A DNA stretch of 6,297 nucleotides from Actinoplanes liguriensis (GTDB taxonomy: Bacteria > Actinomycetota > Actinomycetes > Mycobacteriales > Micromonosporaceae). Location of the stretch: contig KL571298.1 in assembly GCA_000715855.1 (NCBI GenBank), positions 27,051 through 33,347 of the forward strand, written 5' to 3'. This document shows positions 1-5,919 of this stretch, one piece after another (within the stretch, counting starts at the first letter, position 1; each line of letters starts with the position of its first letter). The position numbers were made by a program, and so were the translations under genes. The notes beneath the pieces were generated by a model. It ran no database searches and was not told where the DNA came from. It was given only the letters and a program-made list of their open reading frames with translations.

Positions 1-18
1 GATGTGTATAAGAGACAG
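1..18. other. Nextera/Tn5 mosaic-end adapter remnant (not genomic)
   Basis: Bases 1-18 read gatgtgtataagagacag. This is identical to bases 2-19 of the 19-bp hyperactive Tn5 mosaic end used in Nextera library preparation (recalled from established knowledge). The mosaic end is an engineered hybrid of the natural Tn5 ends, so a genomic copy at the exact first base of the window is very unlikely. Genomic sequence starts at about position 19. The adapter is open in the rplY reading frame and would add a false DVYKRQ to the protein if translated through. Confidence 0.95.
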
Positions 19-159
19 GACGTGAAGCTGCCGGCGGGTGTCGAGCTCGCGGTCGACGGTGACACCGTGCTGGCGTTCATCAACGCGGCGCAGAGCACCA
101 CCACCGCCGCCGAGGACGAGGCCGCTGCGGGCGAGACCGCCGAGGCTGCGGCGGAGTAG
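19..159 (+). CDS. rplY: 50S ribosomal protein L25/general stress protein Ctc, C-terminal fragment
   Basis: Only the last 46 codons and the TAG stop (157-159) are present; the 5' part is lost at the contig edge. The peptide begins DVKLPAGVELAVDGDTVLAFINAA and ends in an Ala/Glu/Thr-rich acidic tail. The first part resembles the end of the beta-rich C-terminal domain of the long L25 form (TL5/Ctc), and acidic low-complexity tails are common in actinobacterial members. L25 binds 5S rRNA in the large ribosomal subunit; the Ctc form has been linked to stress in Bacillus. The assignment is strengthened by pth immediately downstream, because rplY/ctc-pth is a widely conserved pair. The fragment is short, so identity rests on this peptide pattern plus context. 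Confidence 0.82.
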   Translation, partial: DVKLPAGVELAVDGDTVLAFINAAQSTTTAAEDEAAAGETAEAAAE

Positions 160-165
160 TTTTTT
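137..165 (+). terminator. Candidate intrinsic terminator at the rplY stop codon
   Basis: A perfect 6-bp GC stem (137-142 with 149-154, 6-nt loop) lies within the last rplY codons. It is followed by agtag, which contains the stop, and then six T (160-165). Hairpin plus T-run resembles a Rho-independent terminator. The 5-nt gap between stem and T-run is longer than ideal, and GC-rich coding DNA forms such stems by chance, so the call is tentative. Confidence 0.35.
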
Positions 166-205
166 CGGGCGCTCGCGCACGTCGCGGGTCCGCGGTAAGC
201 CAGTT

Positions 206-241
206 CATCAGGGAAAGTGCCGACCGGCACTTTCCCTGATG
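206..241. repeat. Perfect 17-bp inverted repeat (hairpin) between rplY and pth
   Basis: The left arm catcagggaaagtgccg (206-222) and right arm cggcactttccctgatg (225-241) are exactly complementary across 17 bp, with 2 central bases (ac). In RNA the innermost pairs would open to give a workable loop. No T-run follows, so on either strand it would be an I-shaped (U-less) terminator of the kind proposed for actinobacteria. Other readings are a bidirectional transcription barrier, a dispersed palindromic repeat, or a dimeric regulator's operator. It ends 9 nt before the pth Shine-Dalgarno (251-255), so it would also sit in the 5' leader of any pth mRNA that reads through. Confidence 0.85.
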
Positions 242-263
242 TGTATCCGGGGAGGCGGAGAGG

Positions 264-851
264 GTGACGGACGAGGCGCCGTGGCTGGTGGTGGGCCTGG
301 GAAATCCGGGCCGGGAGTATGCGGCGAACCGCCACAACGTGGGTTTCATGGTGGCTGACCTGCTGGCGTCGCGGGTGGGCGCGAAGATGGGCCGGGCGAA
401 GCGGGCGCAGGCGGAGATGGCCGAGGGCCGGTTGGGCTTCGGTGGGCCGAAGCTGGTGCTGGTGAAGCCGCTGACGTTCATGAACCTGTCCGGGGCGCCG
501 GTGGTGTCGCTGGCGCAGTTCTTCAAAGTGCCCGTGGCGCATGTGATCGCGGTGCATGATGAGCTTGATGTGCCGTTTGGTCAGGTTCGGGCGAAGCTCG
601 GCGGCGGTGAGGGTGGCCACAACGGGCTGCGTTCGATGTCGAAGTCGCTGGCGAGCAAGGACTATGCGCGGGTGCGTTTCGGCATCGGGCGGCCTCCGGG
701 ACGGCAGGAGCCGGCGGATTTCGTGCTCTCCGACTTCTCCTCGGCGGAGCGGAAGGAGCTGGATTTCCTGGTGGACCGGGCGGCTGACGTGGTGGAGGCG
801 GTCGTGCTCGAGGGTGTCGAGTGGGCGCAGAACAAATACCACGGAAGTTGA
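264..851 (+). CDS. pth: Peptidyl-tRNA hydrolase
   Basis: This 195-aa cytoplasmic enzyme releases tRNA from peptidyl-tRNAs that drop off the ribosome, recycling tRNA; it is normally essential. The bacterial Pth family signatures are all present: GLGNPGREYAANRHNVGF (residues 11-28) with Asn14 and His24, KPLTFMNLSG (68-77), HDELD (98-102) with Asp99, and GGGEGGHNGLRS (113-124) with Asn120. These match the catalytic and substrate-binding Asn10, His20, Asp93 and Asn114 of the E. coli enzyme. Length is typical. The GTG start is chosen because an in-frame TGA lies at 237-239, no other start codon intervenes, and GGAGG (251-255) sits 8 nt upstream. It follows rplY by 104 bp, with a strong hairpin between them. 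Confidence 0.97.
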   Translation: MTDEAPWLVVGLGNPGREYAANRHNVGFMVADLLASRVGAKMGRAKRAQAEMAEGRLGFGGPKLVLVKPLTFMNLSGAPVVSLAQFFKVPVAHVIAVHDELDVPFGQVRAKLGGGEGGHNGLRSMSKSLASKDYARVRFGIGRPPGRQEPADFVLSDFSSAERKELDFLVDRAADVVEAVVLEGVEWAQNKYHGS

Positions 852-862
852 TGGGCCGGGCC

Positions 863-909
863 GGAACCGATTGACCTTTTGGGTCGATTTGTCCGCCCGC
901 TCATACCGT
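863..909 (+). promoter_or_regulatory. Weak candidate promoter/hairpin region upstream of the sugar transferase
   Basis: The 137-bp gap between pth and the sugar transferase (852-988) is the only sizeable spacer ahead of the downstream genes. It holds attgacc (870-876) facing ggtcgat (882-888), a 7-bp hairpin with one G:T wobble and a 5-nt T-rich loop that could help end pth transcription. Possible promoter pieces are TTGGGT (879-884) with TACCGT (904-909), 19 nt apart, or an ECF-like GGAAC (863-867) with CGAT (885-888), 17 nt apart. None is a good consensus match. I see nothing else in the gap except the G-rich ribosome binding site at 975-980. Confidence 0.2.
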
Positions 910-988
910 GACGGGTCCGCCGTCCGTCCGTTGGTCACCACAGGCGCGGGCATTCGGTGCGTCGCCGACGTGACGGGGGGTTCGTGGG

Positions 989-2737
989 ATGTCGCAGGAC
1001 GTGTCCGAGGGCAGGACGGACGCGTTGACCGAGCCCACGGTGAGCCTGCCGGTGGTGCGGCCCGAACGCGGGCCGGCCGAGCCCCCCGTCAATCAGGGCC
1101 CGCAGCATCCGCCGCTGCGGTACGCGTCCGGCCGTAACGCCCGGATCCCGGGGCCGGTCGCTCCGCTGAGCCCGCCGCCGTCCGGCGCCCAGGCACGCAA
1201 CGGCGCTCCGCGGGCGGCGCAGGGCGTCGCCGACCCGGCGCACAACCGGGCGATGGAACGGCACTGGTCGCCGCAGCGGAACCGGTCGGCGGCGGCGCGC
1301 CCGTTCACCCGTCCGCGGGGGCGGCATGCGGCGATGTCGCGCCGGCAGCGGTGGGAGGGGCGCTACGTGCGCTCACTGGTGCTGTCCGATCTGGTGGCGG
1401 GGGTGGGCGCCGGGGCGGCCGGGTTCGGGGTGCGGTTCGGGGACGACGTCACGACGTACAACCGAAGCTATCTTTTGATCTCGGCGTTGCTGCCGGTGGT
1501 GCTGCTGGCCGTGCTGGCGGTGTCGAGGGCCTACGAGCGCCGCTACCTGTTCGTCGGCACGGACGAGTACCAGCGGGTGATCCGCGGCGGGGGCGGTCTC
1601 GTCGCCGGGGTGGCCCTGGTGTCGTACGCGCTGGATCTGGATCTTGCCAGGTCCTATGTGCTCGCCGCTCTGCCGGCCGCCGTGATCTCCGTGCTGGTCC
1701 TGCGATTCGTGCTGCGCAAACGGCTGCACTGGGCGCGGGCCCGGGGTGAGGCACTCCGACGGGTGATCGTGGTCGGTCACGAGCTGTCGGTCATCGGGAT
1801 CGCCCGGCAGCTGCGCCGCGAGCGCTACCACGGACTGGAGGTGGTGGGCGCGTGCCTCCCGCCGCAGGCCGACGGCCTCGAGGTGGACCTGCCGGTCTAC
1901 GGGACGTTCGACGACGTGGCGTCGGCGGTGGAGCTGGCCGATGCGGACACGGTGGTGGTGCTCAGCTGCCCGGAGCTCGACGGTGAGGCGGTGCGCCGGC
2001 TGGCCTGGCAGCTGGAGCGCGACGAGGTGGATCTCGTGGTGGCCAGCGCGCTGGTCGACGTCGCCGGGGCACGGACCACGATCCGGCCGTTCGACGGGCT
2101 GCCGATGCTGCACGTCGAGCATCCCCGGCTGCACGGGGGATCGCGCCTGGTGAAGGAGCTGGTGGATCGTGCGGGGGCGCTCCTGCTGCTGATCCTGTTC
2201 GCCCCGGTGCTGCTGACGGTCGCGCTCTGCGTTCGGCTGACGTCACGCGGGCCGGTACTCTTCCGGCAGGTGCGAGTGGGACGCGACGGGCAGAAGTTCC
2301 GGATTTTCAAGTTCCGCAGCATGTATGTCGACGCCGAGGCCCGCTTGGGCGAGCTGAGGCATCTCAACGAGCACGACGGGGTGCTCTTCAAGATCCGCGA
2401 CGACCCTCGGGTCACTCCGGTCGGTCAATGGTTGCGCCGGTTCTCGCTCGACGAGCTCCCGCAGCTGCTGAACGTGCTCTCCGGGCAGATGTCGCTGGTC
2501 GGCCCGCGTCCACCGCTGCCGACCGAGGTCGCCGCCTATGCGGACGACGTGCGGCGCCGCCTGGCGGTCAAACCGGGGATGACCGGCCTCTGGCAGGTGT
2601 CCGGGCGGTCGGACCTCTCCTGGGAAGAGGCGGTCCGGCTCGACCTGCGCTATGTAGAGAACTGGTCGCTCAGTTTGGATCTGGTGATCCTGTTGAGGAC
2701 GATGACTGCAGTGGTGCGCTCGTCGGGAGCGTATTGA
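989..2737 (+). CDS. Polyprenyl-phosphate sugar-1-phosphate transferase (exopolysaccharide initiating enzyme)
   Basis: This 582-aa integral membrane enzyme is of the WbaP/CpsE/WcaJ type. It moves a sugar-1-phosphate from a nucleotide sugar to undecaprenyl (or other polyprenyl) phosphate at the cytoplasmic face, the first step of a surface glycan. Residues 1-125 are Pro/Arg/Ala-rich and probably disordered. Hydrophobic segments lie near 128-150, 159-179, 199-215 and 222-243. A Rossmann-like CoA_binding_3 region begins at RRVIVVGHE (257-265). The catalytic bacterial sugar transferase domain (about 390-582) starts with a hydrophobic helix (391-416), then KFRSM (441-445), FSLDELPQL (485-493; Asp488-Glu489 is the expected catalytic dyad), SLVGPRP (502-508) and KPGMTGLWQVSGR (528-540), ending in the family-typical GAY. 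ATG 989 follows an in-frame TGA (971-973) and a G-run (975-980). Only 10 of the first 115 codons end in A/T, which supports coding from there, but Met116 (1334) would give a more usual length of 467 aa. Sugar specificity cannot be read from the sequence. Confidence 0.93.
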   Translation: MSQDVSEGRTDALTEPTVSLPVVRPERGPAEPPVNQGPQHPPLRYASGRNARIPGPVAPLSPPPSGAQARNGAPRAAQGVADPAHNRAMERHWSPQRNRSAAARPFTRPRGRHAAMSRRQRWEGRYVRSLVLSDLVAGVGAGAAGFGVRFGDDVTTYNRSYLLISALLPVVLLAVLAVSRAYERRYLFVGTDEYQRVIRGGGGLVAGVALVSYALDLDLARSYVLAALPAAVISVLVLRFVLRKRLHWARARGEALRRVIVVGHELSVIGIARQLRRERYHGLEVVGACLPPQADGLEVDLPVYGTFDDVASAVELADADTVVVLSCPELDGEAVRRLAWQLERDEVDLVVASALVDVAGARTTIRPFDGLPMLHVEHPRLHGGSRLVKELVDRAGALLLLILFAPVLLTVALCVRLTSRGPVLFRQVRVGRDGQKFRIFKFRSMYVDAEARLGELRHLNEHDGVLFKIRDDPRVTPVGQWLRRFSLDELPQLLNVLSGQMSLVGPRPPLPTEVAAYADDVRRRLAVKPGMTGLWQVSGRSDLSWEEAVRLDLRYVENWSLSLDLVILLRTMTAVVRSSGAY

Positions 2738-2757
2738 CTCGGGTGAGGAGCCAGACG

Positions 2758-3648
2758 ATGGGCGAGCAGACGAAGACGTCCGCACGCGTGGCCGGGCAGC
2801 GGGACGGCGCTGAGAGCGCCGCGCCACCGGTGATCGACGCCGCGTTCGCCCGCTGGCTCGCCGAGCGCGCCGGGCAGGAACTGCTGCGGGTCCGCGCCGA
2901 GCTGGGCTTCGACGACGGCAAGGCGCTCAAGACGGCCGGCGACAAGGCCGCGCACGACCTGATCCGCGCCGAGCTGGCCCGCTGGCGCCCGGCCGACGCG
3001 GTGCTGTCGGAGGAGGACGAGCACGCCCGGGTGGCGTGGCGCGAGGGCGAGCCGGACATGGTCCGCCCGGACCGGCTCTCCGCGTCCCGGGTGTGGGTCG
3101 TCGACCCGCTCGACGGCACCCGCGAGTTCTCCGAGGAGGGCCGCGCCGACTGGGCGGTGCACGTGGCGCTCTGGACCGCCGACTCGTCGAACCCGGCCTG
3201 CCTGGCCGCGGGCGCCGTGGCGATGCCGGCCCAGCACCGCACGATCGCGACCGACCACCCTCCGGCGTACCCGCCGATGCCCCTGGAGTCGGCGACCGGC
3301 GGCGCGATCCGGATCGCCGCCAGCCGCACCCGGCCGCCCGCGTTCGTCACCGCGCTCGCCGAGGAGCTGGGCGCCGAGCTGGTGCCGATGGGCTCGGCCG
3401 GGGTGAAGATCGCCGCGGTGATCAACGGTGAGGCCGACGCCTACGTCCACGCCGGCGGGCAGTTCGAGTGGGACTCGGCGGCTCCGGTCGCTGTGGCGTT
3501 GGCCACGGGGCTGCACGCGTCGCGCATCGACGGTACCCCACTGGCCTACAACCAGGCCGATCCGAAGCTTCCTGACCTGGTTGTTTGTCGTAAAGATCTC
3601 GCTCCTCGGTTGCTTGCTGCGATCAGCAGGCACCTTCGGCCAGAATGA
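2758..3648 (+). CDS. cysQ: 3'(2'),5'-bisphosphate nucleotidase CysQ (PAP/PAPS phosphatase)
   Basis: A 296-aa member of the Mg-dependent, lithium-sensitive inositol monophosphatase superfamily. CysQ removes the 3'-phosphate of PAP to give AMP, and of PAPS to give APS, relieving PAP toxicity and tuning sulfur flux. Metal and active-site motifs are intact: SEED (84-87), WVVDPLDGTREF (113-124, Asp116 and Asp119), GSAGVK (212-217) and EWDSAAP (237-243). Length fits the family. ATG 2758 has a good GAGGAG (2745-2750) 7 nt upstream; in-frame TTG 2734 and GTG 2743 are poorer. The frame stays open back to 2428, but that part overlaps the sugar transferase. The gene starts 20 bp after the transferase stop and precedes cysDN, so PAP/PAPS fits better than inositol phosphate as substrate. 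The last 29 codons (3559-3645) are unusually A/T-ending. Confidence 0.93.
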   Translation: MGEQTKTSARVAGQRDGAESAAPPVIDAAFARWLAERAGQELLRVRAELGFDDGKALKTAGDKAAHDLIRAELARWRPADAVLSEEDEHARVAWREGEPDMVRPDRLSASRVWVVDPLDGTREFSEEGRADWAVHVALWTADSSNPACLAAGAVAMPAQHRTIATDHPPAYPPMPLESATGGAIRIAASRTRPPAFVTALAEELGAELVPMGSAGVKIAAVINGEADAYVHAGGQFEWDSAAPVAVALATGLHASRIDGTPLAYNQADPKLPDLVVCRKDLAPRLLAAISRHLRPE

Positions 3649-3683
3649 CGAGCCGGCTACGGCCGTGGAAAATCGCAGAATGA
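3645..3683 (+). CDS. Possible 12-codon coupling ORF in the cysQ-cysD junction
   Basis: An ATG at 3645 overlaps the cysQ TGA (ATGA arrangement) and opens a 12-codon frame, MTSRLRPWKIAE, that stops at 3681-3683, 16 nt before the cysD start. It has no Shine-Dalgarno of its own, so it could only be translated by ribosomes finishing cysQ. It contains no cysteine codons, so it is not an obvious Cys-sensing attenuator peptide. It may carry ribosomes towards cysD, or be chance. Confidence 0.18.
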   Translation: MTSRLRPWKIAE

Positions 3684-3699
3684 GCTGGGGATTGAACTT

Positions 3700-4611
3700 A
3701 TGAGCCAGACGAAGGACTATCGCGTCTCGCATCTGGATGCGCTCGAAGCCGAGAGCATCTTCGTCATGCGGGAGGTCATGGCCGAGTTCGAGCGCCCCGT
3801 GCTGCTCTTCTCCGGCGGCAAGGACTCGATCGTCATGCTCCGCCTCGCGGAGAAGGCGTTCGCGCCCGGGCGCATCCCGTTCCCGGTGATGCACGTCGAC
3901 ACCGGGCACAACTTCGGCGAGGTCCTGGAATATCGGGACCGGCGCGTCGCCACGCTCGGGCTGAACCTGGTGGTCGCCAGCGTGCAGGAGGCGATCGACA
4001 CCGGCCTGGTGCGCGAGCTGCCCGACGGCACCCGCAACCGGATCCAGACCCCGGTGCTGCTCGCCGCCGTCGAGAAATACCGGTTCGACGCCCTCTTCGG
4101 CGGCGCCCGCCGCGACGAGGAGAAGGCCCGCGCCAAGGAGCGGATGTTCAGCTTCCGCGACGAGTTCGGCCAGTGGGACCCGAAGAACCAGCGTCCCGAG
4201 CTGTGGGCGCTCTACAACGGCCGGCACCACCCGGGCGAGTCGATCCGGGTGTTCCCGCTCTCCAACTGGACCGAGCTGGACGTCTGGCACTACATCGCCA
4301 AGGAGCGCATCGAGCTCCCGAGCATCTACTACGCGCACGACCGTGAGGTCGTCGAGCGCAACGGGATGTTCTACGCGGTCAACGAGTTCATCCAGCTGCG
4401 CGACGGCGAGACCTCCGAGGTCCGCCGCGTGCGGTACCGGACGGTCGGCGACGCCTCGCAGACCGCGGCCGTGCTCTCCGAGGCCGACACGGTGGAAAAG
4501 GTGATCGACGAGGTCGCCGCGACCCGGATCACCGAGCGTGGCGCGACCCGCGGTGACGACAAGGTCAGCGAAGCCGCGATGGAAGACCGCAAGCGAGAGG
4601 GCTACTTCTGA
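3700..4611 (+). CDS. cysD: Sulfate adenylyltransferase subunit 2 (ATP sulfurylase small subunit)
   Basis: This 303-aa cytoplasmic subunit carries the adenylyltransferase active site of the CysDN ATP sulfurylase. It makes APS and PPi from ATP and sulfate, the entry step of sulfate activation. It belongs to the PAPS reductase-like PP-loop ATPase family: FSGGKDS (37-43) is the PP-loop, followed by HVDTGHNF (65-72), GGARRDEEKARAKER (134-148), DPKNQRPELWALYNGR (160-175), RVFPLSNWTELDVWHYI (183-199) and YYAHDR (210-215). These are typical of CysD rather than CysH reductase. Length is normal for CysD. The ATG at 3700 has CTGGGG (3685-3690) 9 nt upstream. It begins 51 bp after cysQ and its TGA overlaps the cysN ATG by one base, so the two subunits are probably made by coupled translation. 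Confidence 0.97.
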   Translation: MSQTKDYRVSHLDALEAESIFVMREVMAEFERPVLLFSGGKDSIVMLRLAEKAFAPGRIPFPVMHVDTGHNFGEVLEYRDRRVATLGLNLVVASVQEAIDTGLVRELPDGTRNRIQTPVLLAAVEKYRFDALFGGARRDEEKARAKERMFSFRDEFGQWDPKNQRPELWALYNGRHHPGESIRVFPLSNWTELDVWHYIAKERIELPSIYYAHDREVVERNGMFYAVNEFIQLRDGETSEVRRVRYRTVGDASQTAAVLSEADTVEKVIDEVAATRITERGATRGDDKVSEAAMEDRKREGYF

Positions 4612-5909
4612 TGAGCCAGGCCGTTCTGGAGCCGGGCGCCGCATCCGCGCGCAACATGGATCTGCTGCGGTTCGCCACCGCCGGCAGCGTGGACGACGGC
4701 AAGTCGACCCTCATCGGGCGTCTGCTGTACGACACCAAGACCATCTTCGAGGACCAGCTCGAGGCGGTCGAGGTCGCCAGCGCCTCCCGCGGCGACGAGT
4801 ACACGAACCTGGCACTGCTCACCGACGGCCTGCGCGCCGAGCGTGAGCAGGGCATCACGATCGACGTGGCGTACCGGTACTTCGCGACGCCGAAGCGCAA
4901 GTTCATCATCGCGGACACCCCCGGGCACATTCAGTACACCCGGAACATGGTCACCGGCGCCTCCACCGCCGACCTGGCGCTGATCCTGGTCGACGCGCGC
5001 AAGGGCCTGGTCGAGCAGTCCCGCCGGCACGCGTTCCTGACCAGTCTGCTGCGCGTGCCGCACCTGGTGCTCTGCATCAACAAGATGGACCTGGTCGACT
5101 GGGACAAGGACGTCTACGCCCGGATCGCCGACGAGTTCACGTCGTTCGCGGCCAAGCTGGACGCCCCCGACCTGACGATCATCCCGATCTCCGCGCTCAA
5201 CGGCGACAACATCGCCTCCCGGTCGGAGAAGTCCCCGTGGTACGAGGGGCCGTCCCTGCTGCACCACCTGGAGCACGTGCACATCGCGTCCGACCGCAAC
5301 CTGGTCGACGTCCGCTTCCCGGTGCAGTTCGTGATCCGCCCGCAGTCGACCACGGTCACCGACTACCGCGGCTACGCCGGTCAGGTCGCCTCCGGCGTGC
5401 TCAAGCCCGGCGACGAGGTGATGGTCCTGCCGTCCGGCCTGCACAGCACGATCGCCTCGATCGACACCGCGGACGGCCCGGTCGACCAGGCGTTCCCGCC
5501 GATGTCGGTGACGGTCCGGCTGAACGACGAGATCGACATCTCGCGCGGTGACATGATCTGCCGCCCGCACAACGCGCCGGCCGTCGCACAGGACGTCGAG
5601 GCGATGGTCTGCTGGATGGACGAGACCGCCCAGCTGCGCGTCGGCGGGAAGTACACGATCAAGCACACCACCCGGACCGCCCGCGCCGTCGTCCGCGGCC
5701 TGCAGTACCGGCTGGACGTGAACACGCTGCACCGCGACGACACGGCGGATGCGCTGGCGCTCAACGAGATCGGCCGGGTCCGGCTGCGCACCACGGTGCC
5801 GCTGCTCGCCGACGAGTACCGGCGCAACCGCACGACCGGTGGCTTCATCCTGATCGACGAGGCGACGAACCGTACCGTCGCCGCCGGAATGATCATCGAA
5901 GCGAGCTGA
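4611..5909 (+). CDS. cysN: Sulfate adenylyltransferase subunit 1 (CysN GTPase, no fused APS kinase)
   Basis: A 432-aa GTPase subunit of ATP sulfurylase whose GTP hydrolysis drives the unfavourable APS synthesis by CysD. It resembles EF-Tu/EF-1alpha. All GTPase motifs are visible: GSVDDGKST (25-33, P-loop), EQGITID (79-85, switch I Thr83), DTPGH (102-106), NKMD (157-160) and SALNGDN (194-200). Two beta-barrel domains follow, at roughly 233-315 and 320-430. The protein ends at IDEATNRTVAAGMIIEAS, the normal end of stand-alone CysN. The CysC APS-kinase domain fused in mycobacterial CysNC is absent. Translation starts inside the cysD stop (TGATG, 4609-4613), with GAGAGG (4595-4600) as a plausible ribosome binding site. 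It converges with a minus-strand gene only 6 bp beyond its stop. Confidence 0.97.
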   Translation: MSQAVLEPGAASARNMDLLRFATAGSVDDGKSTLIGRLLYDTKTIFEDQLEAVEVASASRGDEYTNLALLTDGLRAEREQGITIDVAYRYFATPKRKFIIADTPGHIQYTRNMVTGASTADLALILVDARKGLVEQSRRHAFLTSLLRVPHLVLCINKMDLVDWDKDVYARIADEFTSFAAKLDAPDLTIIPISALNGDNIASRSEKSPWYEGPSLLHHLEHVHIASDRNLVDVRFPVQFVIRPQSTTVTDYRGYAGQVASGVLKPGDEVMVLPSGLHSTIASIDTADGPVDQAFPPMSVTVRLNDEIDISRGDMICRPHNAPAVAQDVEAMVCWMDETAQLRVGGKYTIKHTTRTARAVVRGLQYRLDVNTLHRDDTADALALNEIGRVRLRTTVPLLADEYRRNRTTGGFILIDEATNRTVAAGMIIEAS

Positions 5910-5919
5910 CGCACGTCAG
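5906..5919. repeat. Short inverted repeat spanning both convergent stop codons
   Basis: ctgacg (5906-5911) and cgtcag (5914-5919) are exact complements around two bases. The palindrome contains the cysN TGA (5907-5909) and the opposing TGA (5916-5918, read as TCA). A 6-bp stem is small for a terminator, but no other space between the two genes could hold one. Confidence 0.3.

Noticed and set aside
238..246. gatgtgtat, which repeats the first nine bases of the adapter at position 1
   Set aside because: The match stops after nine bases, and most of it is explained by the right arm of the 17-bp palindrome; likely coincidence, not a second adapter.
1373..2134. A 253-codon open frame antisense to the sugar transferase
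   Set aside because: His/Gln/Pro/Arg-rich shadow typical of reversed GC-rich coding DNA.
2428..2757. Extended start of cysQ giving a 406-aa protein
   Set aside because: The extra 110 codons overlap the catalytic domain of the sugar transferase in another frame, and ATG 2758 has a good ribosome binding site and gives the family's normal length.
3613..3630. A weak hairpin (tgctg-cgat-cagca core) in the last cysQ codons
   Set aside because: Only five perfect pairs plus weak flanks, no T-run, inside coding sequence; not enough to call a terminator or attenuator.
2748..3712. An 11-base direct repeat gagccagacga near the starts of cysQ (2748-2758) and cysD (3702-3712)
   Set aside because: Short, in non-equivalent positions (leader versus coding), and easily due to chance in GC-rich sequence.
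2650..4644. A 664-codon open frame on the minus strand across cysQ and cysD
   Set aside because: It lies antisense to two clearly recognised genes and has the Arg/Val/His/Leu/Asp-rich composition of a GC-rich shadow frame. No domain is recognisable.
4602..5732. A 376-codon open frame antisense to cysN
   Set aside because: Low-complexity Val/Asp/Arg/Gly/Gln composition with no family motif; cysN on the other strand has every GTPase motif.
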